Shown here one piece after another: positions 1 through 6,315 of a DNA stretch of 12,342 nucleotides (positions are counted from its first letter, which is position 1; each line of letters begins with the position of its first letter). The position numbers were made by a program, and so were the translations under genes. The notes under the pieces are model-generated. The model made no database searches, had not been told where the DNA came from, and saw only the letters and a list, made by a program, of their open reading frames with translations. The DNA lies in contig JAQGMT010000089.1 in the NCBI GenBank assembly GCA_028292185.1, positions 1 to 12,342 on the forward strand, read 5' to 3'. The stretch is from Ramlibacter sp. (GTDB lineage Bacteria; Pseudomonadota; Gammaproteobacteria; Burkholderiales; Burkholderiaceae_C).

Positions 1-65
1 GCCAGGACGCCGTCGACGCCGTCGAGCGACGTGCCGGACATGAGGCCAATGTACAGGGCGGGCAT
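1..65 (-). CDS. anmK: Anhydro-N-acetylmuramic acid kinase, N-terminal fragment (cut by window edge)
   Basis: Only the first 21 codons are in the window. They read MPALYIGLMSGTSLDGVDGV followed by LA. The phrase GLMSGTSLDGxD is the glycine-rich ATP-binding start typical of AnmK, which phosphorylates and hydrolyses 1,6-anhydro-MurNAc to MurNAc-6-phosphate in cytoplasmic peptidoglycan recycling. The start is well fixed, because an in-frame TAA lies 9 bases upstream of the ATG. No strong Shine-Dalgarno sequence is visible. The gene sits 52 bp downstream of an M23 peptidoglycan endopeptidase on the same strand, an arrangement known from other proteobacteria next to tyrS, so co-transcription is likely. 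The identity rests on a short but very characteristic stretch plus this context; the rest of the protein cannot be judged. Confidence 0.88.
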   Translation of the reverse strand, partial: MPALYIGLMSGTSLDGVDGVL

Positions 66-117
66 GCGACGATGTTACTGCTGGGAGCAGCTGCGCTGCC
101 GTCCCGCGCCAAGCAGG

Positions 118-1482
118 TCAGTTGGCGCTCGCGAGGGCGGCAGGCCTGGAACCCGCCGCAGCGAGTTGGGCCCGCATCGAGCGCGCGAGCCGGTCGAAGT
201 CCGGTTTGGCTTGCGCCGACAGCGGCAGCGCGCCGCTGTTCTTGGCCATCTCGACCGGGTCGTGATGCACGCCATTGACGCGGAATTCGAAGTGAAGGTG
301 CGGGCCCGTGGCCCAGCCGGTGGCGCCGACGGCGCCAAGATGCTGGCCTTGGCTCACCGATTGTCCCGGCTGCACGTCGATGCGGCTCAGGTGGGCATAG
401 AGCGTCTGGTCCGCGTTGTTGTGCTTGATGATCACAACGTTGCCGAAACCGTTTTGCTGTCCTGCGAATTCCACCGTGCCGTCACCGACGGTGCGCACCG
501 GCGTGCCCGTATCGGCGCCGTAGTCGACCCCGAGGTGGGCTTTCCAGCGGTGCAGGATCGGGTGGAAGCGGGAAGCAAAGCCGCTGGTGACGCGCGAGAA
601 CTCCATCGGCGAAGCGAGGTACGACGTGTCCAGGCTCTTTCCGTCGAGGGTGTAGTAGCCGCCCTTGTGACCGGGCTCCTGGAACCACATGGCCTCGTGC
701 ATCGTGCCCTTGTTGACGAACTCGGCCGAGAGGATCCGGCCGGTGCGCATCGGCTCGCCGTCGGCCTCGAGCGCTTCATAGACCACGTTGAAGCGGTCGC
801 CCGACTGCAATTCATGATGAAAGTCGATGTCGGTCGAAAAAATCTCGACCAGCTTGCCGACCACGCCGTCGGGAATGCGGGCTTCGTCGGCCGCCGCGAA
901 CAAGGAAGTGTGCACGGTGGCACTGCCCATGCGAGTGGCGGCTGCCAGCGGCGCGGTCTCTACCCGGGTGCTGAACCCACCCTGGGTATTGCGTTCGATG
1001 ACCAGCCGCTTGAAGGTGCCGTCGTCCTTTGCGGAGACCCAGCGCGCACTGAGCTTCTGCAGTTGTTGCGACTCGCTGGCCTCCACCGTGACGTTGCGCC
1101 CCGCGCGCCCGAGCAACTGGGCACGCACGGTGGCGTCCTTGCGAAGATACAAGACGGCCTGGAGATCATCCACGCCCAGGCGCGCGAGCAGTGAATCGAC
1201 TGTGTCGCTGGCGCGCGTGAGCTCGGAGCGGAACAAGTTGAAGCTGAAGACATCGAGGGCTTGCAGCTGGTCGTGCACGGGCAGGGGCTGCACCGCCTCG
1301 AGCACCTGACGCACGGGAATGGTGGACGGGTCCGGGTCGAGCGAGGCCACCGCGAATGCCGCACCGCCGCCGCCCAGCATCAAGGCCGCCAGGAGCGCGG
1401 TGACGTGTTTCGGGTGATGTTCGAGGGCATGCGCTGCGCGCGCAAAGAGCTGTTCTCCGGCGGCCACCAAACTGTTTTTCAA
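118..1482 (-). CDS. M23-family peptidoglycan endopeptidase, membrane-anchored (MepM/LytM-like)
   Basis: A 454-residue protein with a short basic N-terminus and one hydrophobic segment at about residues 27-48, probably an inner-membrane signal-anchor that places the rest in the periplasm. The middle part (about 55-290) resembles the OapA/LysM-like N-terminal half of MepM-type proteins. The C-terminal M23 (LytM) domain covers about 300-412. The zinc ligands are visible as H316 and D320 (HLGVDYG) and H397 (HLHFEF), with catalytic histidines H364 (YAHLS) and H395. All are present, so the enzyme should be active on peptide cross-links during wall growth. The start is a TTG with a clear AAGGA seven bases upstream; the first internal ATG would remove half of the membrane anchor. 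The gene is divergent from tyrS and lies upstream of anmK. The exact bond cleaved cannot be told from sequence. Confidence 0.93.
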   Translation of the reverse strand: MKNSLVAAGEQLFARAAHALEHHPKHVTALLAALMLGGGGAAFAVASLDPDPSTIPVRQVLEAVQPLPVHDQLQALDVFSFNLFRSELTRASDTVDSLLARLGVDDLQAVLYLRKDATVRAQLLGRAGRNVTVEASESQQLQKLSARWVSAKDDGTFKRLVIERNTQGGFSTRVETAPLAAATRMGSATVHTSLFAAADEARIPDGVVGKLVEIFSTDIDFHHELQSGDRFNVVYEALEADGEPMRTGRILSAEFVNKGTMHEAMWFQEPGHKGGYYTLDGKSLDTSYLASPMEFSRVTSGFASRFHPILHRWKAHLGVDYGADTGTPVRTVGDGTVEFAGQQNGFGNVVIIKHNNADQTLYAHLSRIDVQPGQSVSQGQHLGAVGATGWATGPHLHFEFRVNGVHHDPVEMAKNSGALPLSAQAKPDFDRLARSMRAQLAAAGSRPAALASAN

Positions 1483-1489
1483 TGCTGGA

Positions 1490-1494
1490 TCCTT
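1490..1494 (-). promoter_or_regulatory. Shine-Dalgarno site that supports the TTG start of the M23 gene
   Basis: On the minus strand AAGGA lies 7 bases before the TTG at 1482-1480. No better-placed ATG exists near it, so this site decides the start of the peptidase. Confidence 0.65.
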
Positions 1495-1589
1495 AAAAAT
1501 GCAGCTACCTTGTCCTACAGCGAATCAAGGCCGACTCCCACCGTTACACCGAGAGATCGAGGAGCGAAAAAATACGCGAACTAGAATCG

Positions 1590-1618
1590 TTAACCCGGAA
1601 AACTGGCGCGAGTATAGC
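1590..1618 (+). promoter_or_regulatory. Candidate sigma-70-type promoter for tyrS-CDF-dtd
   Basis: TTAACC (1590-1595) and TATAGC (1613-1618) are separated by 17 bp, each matching the consensus hexamer at 4 of 6 positions. Transcription would start near 1625, giving a 5' leader of about 27 bases before the tyrS ATG at 1652. It lies in the 169-bp divergent gap 1483-1651, which is visibly richer in A/T than the flanking genes. Apart from this and the M23 ribosome binding site I see no other clear element there: no T-box-like structure and no strong hairpin. A TAGAAT at 1582-1587 is a second possible -10 box but lacks a -35 partner. This is a prediction from pattern only. Confidence 0.35.
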
Positions 1619-1651
1619 CACGGCGGCCAGCGCGACCTAGGAAAAATCGTT

Positions 1652-2884
1652 ATGAATCAAGCACTTGTTACAAAATTTCCGGTTACCGATCGTGTGAAGG
1701 AGGCGCTGGCTATCAGTCTGCGGGGCGCGCAGGAGTTGATTCCGGAAGCGGAATGGGTCCAAAAACTGGCGAAATCAGCCGCTTTGCAGTCGCCGCTGCG
1801 TATCAAGCTGGGCCTTGATCCTACAGCGCCTGACATCCACGTCGGACACACAGTGGTGCTGAACAAGATGAGGCAACTGCAAGACCTCGGGCATCAGGTG
1901 ATCTTCCTGATTGGCGACTTCACTTCGATGATAGGCGACCCGTCGGGCCGCAACACGACGCGCCCCCCGCTGACGGCCGAGCAGATCAAGGCGAATGCCG
2001 AAACCTACTACAAGCAGGCCAGCTTGGTGCTCGATCCGCAAAAGACCGAAATCCGCTACAACAGCGAGTGGAGCGACCCCTTGGGCGCGCGCGGCATGAT
2101 CCAGCTGGCGGCAAAGTACACGGTGGCGCGGATGATGGAGCGCGACGACTTCAACCAGCGCTTCAAGGATGGGCGCTCCATCTCCGTGCATGAATTTCTC
2201 TATCCGTTGATGCAAGGCTACGACTCGGTCGCGCTCAAGAGCGACCTGGAACTCGGCGGCACCGACCAGAAGTTCAACCTGCTGATGGGACGCCACCTGC
2301 AGCAGGAATGGGGACAGGAGCCGCAGTGCATTCTCACCATGCCGCTGCTCGAGGGCCTGGACGGCGTGGACAAGATGTCCAAGAGCAAGAACAACTACAT
2401 CGGCATCAACGAGGACGCCAACACCATGTTCGCCAAGGTGATGTCGATCTCGGACGTATTGATGTGGCGCTGGTACACGCTGCTGAGTTTTCGCAGCGAG
2501 GCGGAGATTGCTGCGCTCAAACACGAAGTGGAGGGCGGCCGCAACCCGCGCGACGCTAAGGTGATGCTGGCCAAGGAGATCACGGCGCGCTTCCACAGTG
2601 CGCAAGCGGCGGACGCCGCAGAGCAGGACTTCGTCAACCGCAGCAAGGGCGGCATCCCCGAAATGATCGAGGAGGTCCGGCTCGGCGGCGCCCCGCTTGG
2701 TATCGGCCAGCTCCTCAAGCAGGCCGGCCTTGCGCCGTCCGGCAGCGAAGCCAATCGCCTGATCGACGGCGGCGGCGTGCGCATCGACTCGGTCGCCATC
2801 AGCGACAAGGGGCTCAAGCTGGAAGCCGGCACGTATGTATTGCAGGTAGGCAAGCGCAAGTTTGCGCGGGTCACACTGGCGTGA
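1652..2884 (+). CDS. tyrS: Tyrosyl-tRNA synthetase (TyrRS, KMSKS type)
   Basis: A 410-residue class Ic aminoacyl-tRNA synthetase that charges tRNA-Tyr with L-tyrosine in the cytoplasm. The Rossmann catalytic domain shows the HIGH-type motif as HVGH (63-66), the tyrosine pocket phrases YPLMQGYDS (184-192) and GGTDQKFN (202-209), and a canonical KMSKS loop (241-245). An S4-type RNA-binding domain fills about residues 350-408. HVGH plus KMSKS and the length of about 410 match the TyrZ-like subgroup rather than the E. coli TyrS subgroup with KFGKT. The ATG at 1652 has AGGA about 9 bases upstream; the frame stays open further up to 1499, but the extra residues are not TyrRS-like. The TGA stop overlaps the GTG of the next gene in GTGA, so translation is coupled. 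Confidence 0.96.
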   Translation: MNQALVTKFPVTDRVKEALAISLRGAQELIPEAEWVQKLAKSAALQSPLRIKLGLDPTAPDIHVGHTVVLNKMRQLQDLGHQVIFLIGDFTSMIGDPSGRNTTRPPLTAEQIKANAETYYKQASLVLDPQKTEIRYNSEWSDPLGARGMIQLAAKYTVARMMERDDFNQRFKDGRSISVHEFLYPLMQGYDSVALKSDLELGGTDQKFNLLMGRHLQQEWGQEPQCILTMPLLEGLDGVDKMSKSKNNYIGINEDANTMFAKVMSISDVLMWRWYTLLSFRSEAEIAALKHEVEGGRNPRDAKVMLAKEITARFHSAQAADAAEQDFVNRSKGGIPEMIEEVRLGGAPLGIGQLLKQAGLAPSGSEANRLIDGGGVRIDSVAISDKGLKLEAGTYVLQVGKRKFARVTLA

Positions 2885-3810
2885 CCTCCGCGATGGCGCG
2901 CCTGTCCAGGGTCGAGGATCTTTCCCCGCAGTTGCTGCTGCGGGTCTCCATCGGCGTGGCGGTGCTCACCATCGTGCTGAAGAGCCTGGCGTGGTGGATC
3001 ACCGACTCGGTCGGCCTGCTGTCGGACGCGATGGAGTCGTTCGTCAACCTCGCAAGTGCGGTCTTCGCGCTGGTGATGGTGATCATCGCCAGGCGGCCTG
3101 CCGACGCCGAGCATCCTTACGGCCACCACAAGGCCGAATACTTTTCCTCCGGGTTCGAGGGATTGCTGATCATGGTGGCGGCGCTGGGGATCATCCTGGC
3201 CGCGACCCAGCGCATCCTGCACCCGCAAGCGATCGAGCAACTGGGCTGGGGCCTTGCGCTGTCCGTGCTGAGTTCCGCCATCAATGCCGCGCTCGCCTGG
3301 GCCATGTTGCGGTCGGGCCGCAAACATCGATCGATCGCGCTCGAAGGCGACGCGCGCCACCTGATCACCGACGTCTGGACTTCCGCGGGCGTGGTCGTCG
3401 GAATCACCTTGGTCGCAGTCACCGAATGGCAGTGGCTGGACCCGGCGGTGGCGATCGGCGTTGCGCTGAACATCCTGCGCGAGGGTGCGGCGCTGATGTG
3501 GAAGTCCTCGCAAGGCCTGATGGACGAGGCGCTGGAGGCGGACGTCATGCAAGAAATCGAGAAGACCCTTGCGGGCTTCCAGCACAGCACCATCCGCTTC
3601 GATCACATTTCCAGCCGCCGCTCCGGCCAGCGCCGGTTCGTCGACCTGCACATGCACATGCCGGCAAGCTGGTCGCTGGGACGCGCGGCGGCGGTGCGCG
3701 GTTCGGTCGAGCAGGCACTGATGAGCGCGGTGCCCGGCTTGCGCGCCACCATCCAGCTGTTGCCGAACGACGTCGAGGCGCACTTCGACGACGAGAAAGA
3801 CCTGATTTGA
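2881..3810 (+). CDS. Cation diffusion facilitator (CDF) family divalent metal exporter
   Basis: A 309-residue inner-membrane protein of usual CDF length. Hydrophobic segments are seen at about 20-40, 48-70, 92-110, 122-143, 165-181 and 188-203, followed by a cytoplasmic C-terminal domain (about 215-305). Typical CDF features are SDAMESFVN in TM2 (D49), the loop phrase HPYGHHKAEY (78-86), and HLITD in TM5 (H160, D164), which with TM2 forms the transport site. The C-terminal domain contains LHMHMP (256-261), where the histidines could bind regulatory metal. The family exports Zn2+, Fe2+, Mn2+ or related ions by proton antiport; the substrate cannot be fixed from these motifs. The start GTG overlaps the tyrS stop (GTGA); an ATG at 2893 is the alternative. 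Its TGA stop overlaps the TTG start of dtd. Confidence 0.92.
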   Translation: MTSAMARLSRVEDLSPQLLLRVSIGVAVLTIVLKSLAWWITDSVGLLSDAMESFVNLASAVFALVMVIIARRPADAEHPYGHHKAEYFSSGFEGLLIMVAALGIILAATQRILHPQAIEQLGWGLALSVLSSAINAALAWAMLRSGRKHRSIALEGDARHLITDVWTSAGVVVGITLVAVTEWQWLDPAVAIGVALNILREGAALMWKSSQGLMDEALEADVMQEIEKTLAGFQHSTIRFDHISSRRSGQRRFVDLHMHMPASWSLGRAAAVRGSVEQALMSAVPGLRATIQLLPNDVEAHFDDEKDLI

Positions 3811-4247
3811 TCAGCGTGCTGCAGCGAGTGAGCGAAGCCCGGGTGGTCGTCGGCGGCGAAACCATCGGCCAGATCGGCGCCGGCCTGCTGGTGCTGGTCT
3901 GCGCCGAGCACGGCGACAGCGAGGCCCAGGCCGACAAGCTGCTGGCGAAGTTGCTGAAGCTGCGCATTTTCAGCGATGACGCCGGCAAGATGAATCGCAG
4001 CGTGCAGGACATCGGCGGCGGCTTGCTGCTGGTGAGCCAGTTCACGCTGGCGGCGGATACCGCCGGCGGGAATCGACCGAGTTTCACCAATGCGGCTCCT
4101 GCCGATCAAGGGCGCCGCCTCTATGAGTACTTCGTGAACCAGGCCCGCGCCGCCCACCCGCTGGTGCAGACCGGCGAGTTCGGCGCCGACATGAAGGTGC
4201 ACCTGGTGAACGACGGCCCGGTGACGATCCCGCTGCGCGTTCAATAG
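3807..4247 (+). CDS. dtd: D-aminoacyl-tRNA deacylase (DTD)
   Basis: A 146-residue protein of normal DTD length. It hydrolyses D-aminoacyl-tRNAs (classically D-Tyr-tRNA-Tyr) and glycyl-tRNA-Ala, freeing tRNA for recharging. Both signature motifs are present: SQFTL (77-81) and the NxGPVT motif as NDGPVT (135-140), whose Gly-cisPro pair gives the enzyme its chiral selectivity. The N-terminus MISVLQRVSEA is the typical DTD opening and requires a TTG start at 3807, which overlaps the preceding TGA stop in TTGA. It is the third gene of the tyrS operon, which fits its role because TyrRS is the best-known source of D-aminoacyl-tRNA. Its 3' end overlaps that of convergent ybeY by 7 bp and no terminator is visible there. 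Confidence 0.95.
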   Translation: MISVLQRVSEARVVVGGETIGQIGAGLLVLVCAEHGDSEAQADKLLAKLLKLRIFSDDAGKMNRSVQDIGGGLLLVSQFTLAADTAGGNRPSFTNAAPADQGRRLYEYFVNQARAAHPLVQTGEFGADMKVHLVNDGPVTIPLRVQ

Positions 4248-4738
4248 GGGTTGGGCAATCCCAGCGCACCCAGCAGCAGGATCTCCAGCGCCTCCATCTC
4301 CAGGGCGTCGCGCTCGGCGCCCTCATGGTCCCATCCTTGTGCGTGCAAGGTGCCATGCACCAGCAGGTGTGCGTAGTGGGCCCGCAAGGGCTTGCGCTGC
4401 TCCCGCGCTTCCTTTTCGACGACCGGTGCGCACAGCACCAGGTCGGCCATGAGCACGGGCTCACCGGCATAGTCGAAGGTCAGCACGTTGGTGGCGTAGT
4501 CCTTGCCGCGATATTGGAGATTGAGCGCGCGGCCCTCTTCCTCGCCGACCACGCGCACCGCGATCACGGCAGGGCGTTGCAGTGCATGGCCGATCCAGCG
4601 AGCCACATCGCTTTTCCTCAGAACCGCGCGGTGCTTGGCCGCGCCGACAAAGCGGCCGAATTGCAAGGTGAGGTCCAGCGGTGACGCGCGCAGCTGCGCG
4701 GGACGCGGCGCAACTTGCACCGCTTCCTTACTTCGCAT
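4241..4738 (-). CDS. ybeY: Endoribonuclease YbeY (rRNA maturation factor)
   Basis: A 165-residue UPF0054 metalloprotein involved in 16S rRNA 3' end maturation and ribosome quality control. The zinc triad is intact: H128, H132 and H138 in VHGTLHAQGWDH, the family H-x3-H-x5-H pattern. The substrate-side signature LNLQYRGKDYATNVLTF (72-88) with conserved R78 is also present. The ATG at 4738 overlaps the phoH stop by 11 bp. A GTG at 4720 is an alternative start; it has AAGGA only 4 bases upstream and would remove the overlap and shorten the protein by six residues that look unconserved. It is the downstream partner of phoH, the usual phoH-ybeY pair. The next gene of the common operon (corC) is absent: dtd arrives from the other side and overlaps the ybeY 3' end. 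Confidence 0.94.
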   Translation of the reverse strand: MRSKEAVQVAPRPAQLRASPLDLTLQFGRFVGAAKHRAVLRKSDVARWIGHALQRPAVIAVRVVGEEEGRALNLQYRGKDYATNVLTFDYAGEPVLMADLVLCAPVVEKEAREQRKPLRAHYAHLLVHGTLHAQGWDHEGAERDALEMEALEILLLGALGLPNPY

Positions 4739-5672
4739 TGCTCTTGCCCGCGGCATCGTAGGCGTCCACGATGCGCGCCACCAGCGGATGGCGCACCACG
4801 TCGGCGCTGGTGAAGCGCGTATGCGCGATGCCATTCACCCGCTTCAGGATGCGCTCGGCTTCGACCAGCCCCGACAGGTGGCCCTTGGGCAGGTCGATCT
4901 GGCTGATGTCGCCGGTGATCACGGCCTTGGCGCCGAAGCCGATGCGTGTGAGGAACATCTTCATCTGCTCGGGCGTCGTGTTCTGCGCCTCGTCCAGGAT
5001 CACGAAGGCGTTGTTCAAGGTGCGCCCCCGCATGAATGCCAAGGGCGCGATTTCCAGCGCCTGGCGCTCGAAGGCCTTGGTCACCTTCTCCAGACCCATC
5101 AACTCATACAGCGCGTCGTACAGCGGCCGCAAATAGGGATCGACCTTCTGCGAGAGGTCGCCGGGCAGGAAACCGAGTTTCTCGCCCGCTTCGACCGCGG
5201 GGCGCGTCAGCACGATGCGCTGAACGGCGCTGCGCTCCAGCGCATCGACCGCGCAGGCCACCGCGAGATAGGTCTTGCCGGTGCCGGCCGGGCCGATGCC
5301 GAAGGTGATGTCGTGATGCGCGATGTTGTCCAGGTACACGCTCTGGTTCGGTGTGCGCGCGCGCAGGTCGGTGCGGCGTGTGTGCAGCACCTGCGCCCCG
5401 TCTTCGTCTTCCGACATGCTCGTATCGGAGGCCACCATCAGCTGCACCTTGTCGGGCGAGATCGGACGCCCCGCCATTTCCCACAGCGCCTGCAGAACCT
5501 CCATGGCCTGTTGCGCCTTGGCCTTGGGGCCCTCCACCTTGAACTGCTCGTTGCGGTGCTGGATGCGCACCTGCAATGCGGTTTCGATGGTGCGCAGATG
5601 TTCGTCCGTCGGCCCGCACAGGTGCGACAAGCGACTGTTGCTGGGCGGGGCGAAGGCGTGTTTGAGAATCAA
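4728..5672 (-). CDS. phoH: PhoH-family ATPase (YbeZ-like)
   Basis: A 314-residue cytoplasmic P-loop ATPase. After an N-terminal KH-like region (about 15-65, beginning LCGPTDEHLRTIE) comes the PhoH domain, with Walker A GPAGTGKT (127-134) and Walker B VILDEAQN (224-231). Further conserved phrases are LTRPAVEAGEKLGFLPGD (155-172) and TGDISQIDLP (253-262). PhoH proteins are thought to act on RNA, and the E. coli homologue YbeZ works with YbeY, which fits ybeY lying immediately downstream. The start is uncertain. I chose TTG at 5672 because the familiar family beginning MILKHAFAPP follows directly, though its ribosome site is weak. The nearest in-frame ATG at 5723 would add 17 low-similarity residues and overlap the ruvA start codon. 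Confidence 0.92.
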   Translation of the reverse strand: MILKHAFAPPSNSRLSHLCGPTDEHLRTIETALQVRIQHRNEQFKVEGPKAKAQQAMEVLQALWEMAGRPISPDKVQLMVASDTSMSEDEDGAQVLHTRRTDLRARTPNQSVYLDNIAHHDITFGIGPAGTGKTYLAVACAVDALERSAVQRIVLTRPAVEAGEKLGFLPGDLSQKVDPYLRPLYDALYELMGLEKVTKAFERQALEIAPLAFMRGRTLNNAFVILDEAQNTTPEQMKMFLTRIGFGAKAVITGDISQIDLPKGHLSGLVEAERILKRVNGIAHTRFTSADVVRHPLVARIVDAYDAAGKSNAK

Positions 5673-5698
5673 GCGGTGATAATCCCGAGGATGAGCAG

Positions 5699-5712
5699 CG
5701 GCCCACGGGCCG
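5699..5712. repeat. Short perfect inverted repeat in the phoH-ruvA divergent gap
   Basis: CGGCCC-AC-GGGCCG is a 6-bp palindrome with a 2-base centre, directly upstream of the GGGG that could serve as ruvA ribosome site. It could be an operator half-site pair or just a GC-rich coincidence. No LexA-type box (CTGT-N8-ACAG) is visible in this gap, so SOS control of ruvAB is not supported by the sequence. Confidence 0.3.
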
Positions 5713-5721
5713 GGGACCCCC

Positions 5722-6297
5722 ATGATAGGCAAATTGACAGGAACGCTGGGCGACAAGAACCCGCCGCAAGTGCTGGTGGACTGCAACGGCGTGGGCTACG
5801 AGGTGGATGTGCCGATGAGCACCTTCTACAACCTGCCCGGCGTCGGCGAAAAGGTGTCGCTGTTGACTCACTTCGTCGTGCGCGAGGATGCGCAGATCCT
5901 GTACGGATTCGGCTCCAGCGCCGAGCGCGCAGCGTTCCGCCTGCTGATCAAGATTTCGGGCGTCGGTCCGCGCACCGCGCTCTCGGTGCTCAGCGGGATG
6001 AGCGTTGCCGACATCGCACAAGCGGTGACGGTGCAGGACGCCGGCCGGCTGGTCAAAGTGCCGGGCATCGGCAAGAAGACGGCCGAGCGCCTGCTGCTGG
6101 AACTCAAGGGCAAATTCGGCGCCGACTTGGGGCTGCAAGCGGCCGGCGCCAGCAGCGACGCGCAGAGCGACATCCTTCAGGCGCTCGTCGCGCTCGGCTA
6201 CAGCGACAAGGAAGCCGCGGTGTCGCTCAAGGCGCTGCCCAAGGACGTGGGCGTGAGTGATGGCATCAAGCTCGCGTTGAAGGCCTTGGCAAAATGA
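5722..6297 (+). CDS. ruvA: Holliday junction branch migration protein RuvA
   Basis: A 191-residue RuvA of normal length. The N-terminal OB-fold (about 1-62) opens with MIGKLTGTL and contains the family phrase VDCNGVGYEVDVPMSTF (19-35). Two helix-hairpin-helix motifs for DNA binding follow, ISGVGPRTALSVLSG (78-92) and VPGIGKKTAERLLLEL (113-128). A C-terminal domain III (about 145-191) regulates RuvB. RuvA tetramers bind four-way junctions and load the RuvB rings that drive branch migration in recombination repair. The ATG at 5722 has GGGG a few bases upstream. ruvB follows after an 18-base gap, so the two are co-transcribed. The gene is divergent from phoH with almost no gap. ruvC is not in the window. 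Confidence 0.97.
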   Translation: MIGKLTGTLGDKNPPQVLVDCNGVGYEVDVPMSTFYNLPGVGEKVSLLTHFVVREDAQILYGFGSSAERAAFRLLIKISGVGPRTALSVLSGMSVADIAQAVTVQDAGRLVKVPGIGKKTAERLLLELKGKFGADLGLQAAGASSDAQSDILQALVALGYSDKEAAVSLKALPKDVGVSDGIKLALKALAK

Positions 6298-6315
6298 CCG
6301 CGAACAAGGGCTGAC

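Noticed and set aside
78..90. CTGCT-GGG-AGCAG hairpin in the M23-anmK gap
   Set aside because: Five-base stem without U-tract; expected by chance in GC-rich sequence and not a terminator.
31..1194. Long open frame of 387 codons on the plus strand opposite the M23 gene
   Set aside because: It lies fully antisense to a gene with intact zinc and catalytic motifs; its Arg/Ala/Gly-rich wording is what GC-rich antisense frames give.
1508..1530. CCTTG ... CAAGG inverted repeat in the M23-tyrS gap
   Set aside because: Five-base arms with a loop of about 13 bases and no further pairing; too weak to call an operator or attenuator.
1483..1651. T-box or other riboswitch before tyrS
   Set aside because: No T-box sequence or specifier-loop structure is visible, the likely leader is only about 27 bases, and T-boxes are a Gram-positive feature.
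2395..3783. 462-codon frame on the minus strand over tyrS and the CDF gene
   Set aside because: Antisense shadow of two well-supported genes, with His/Arg/Gln-rich low-complexity wording and no domain.
5673..5721. SOS (LexA) box before ruvA
   Set aside because: I looked for CTGT-N8-ACAG, expected for LexA in this group, and found none in the gap or just upstream.
5734..5739. Perfect TTGACA near the beginning of ruvA, looking like a -35 box
   Set aside because: It is within ruvA codons and no -10-like hexamer follows at 15-19 bp.
4503..6260. 585-codon plus-strand frame across ybeY, phoH and ruvA
   Set aside because: It runs antisense to two genes and out of frame through ruvA; no recognisable domain or ribosome site.
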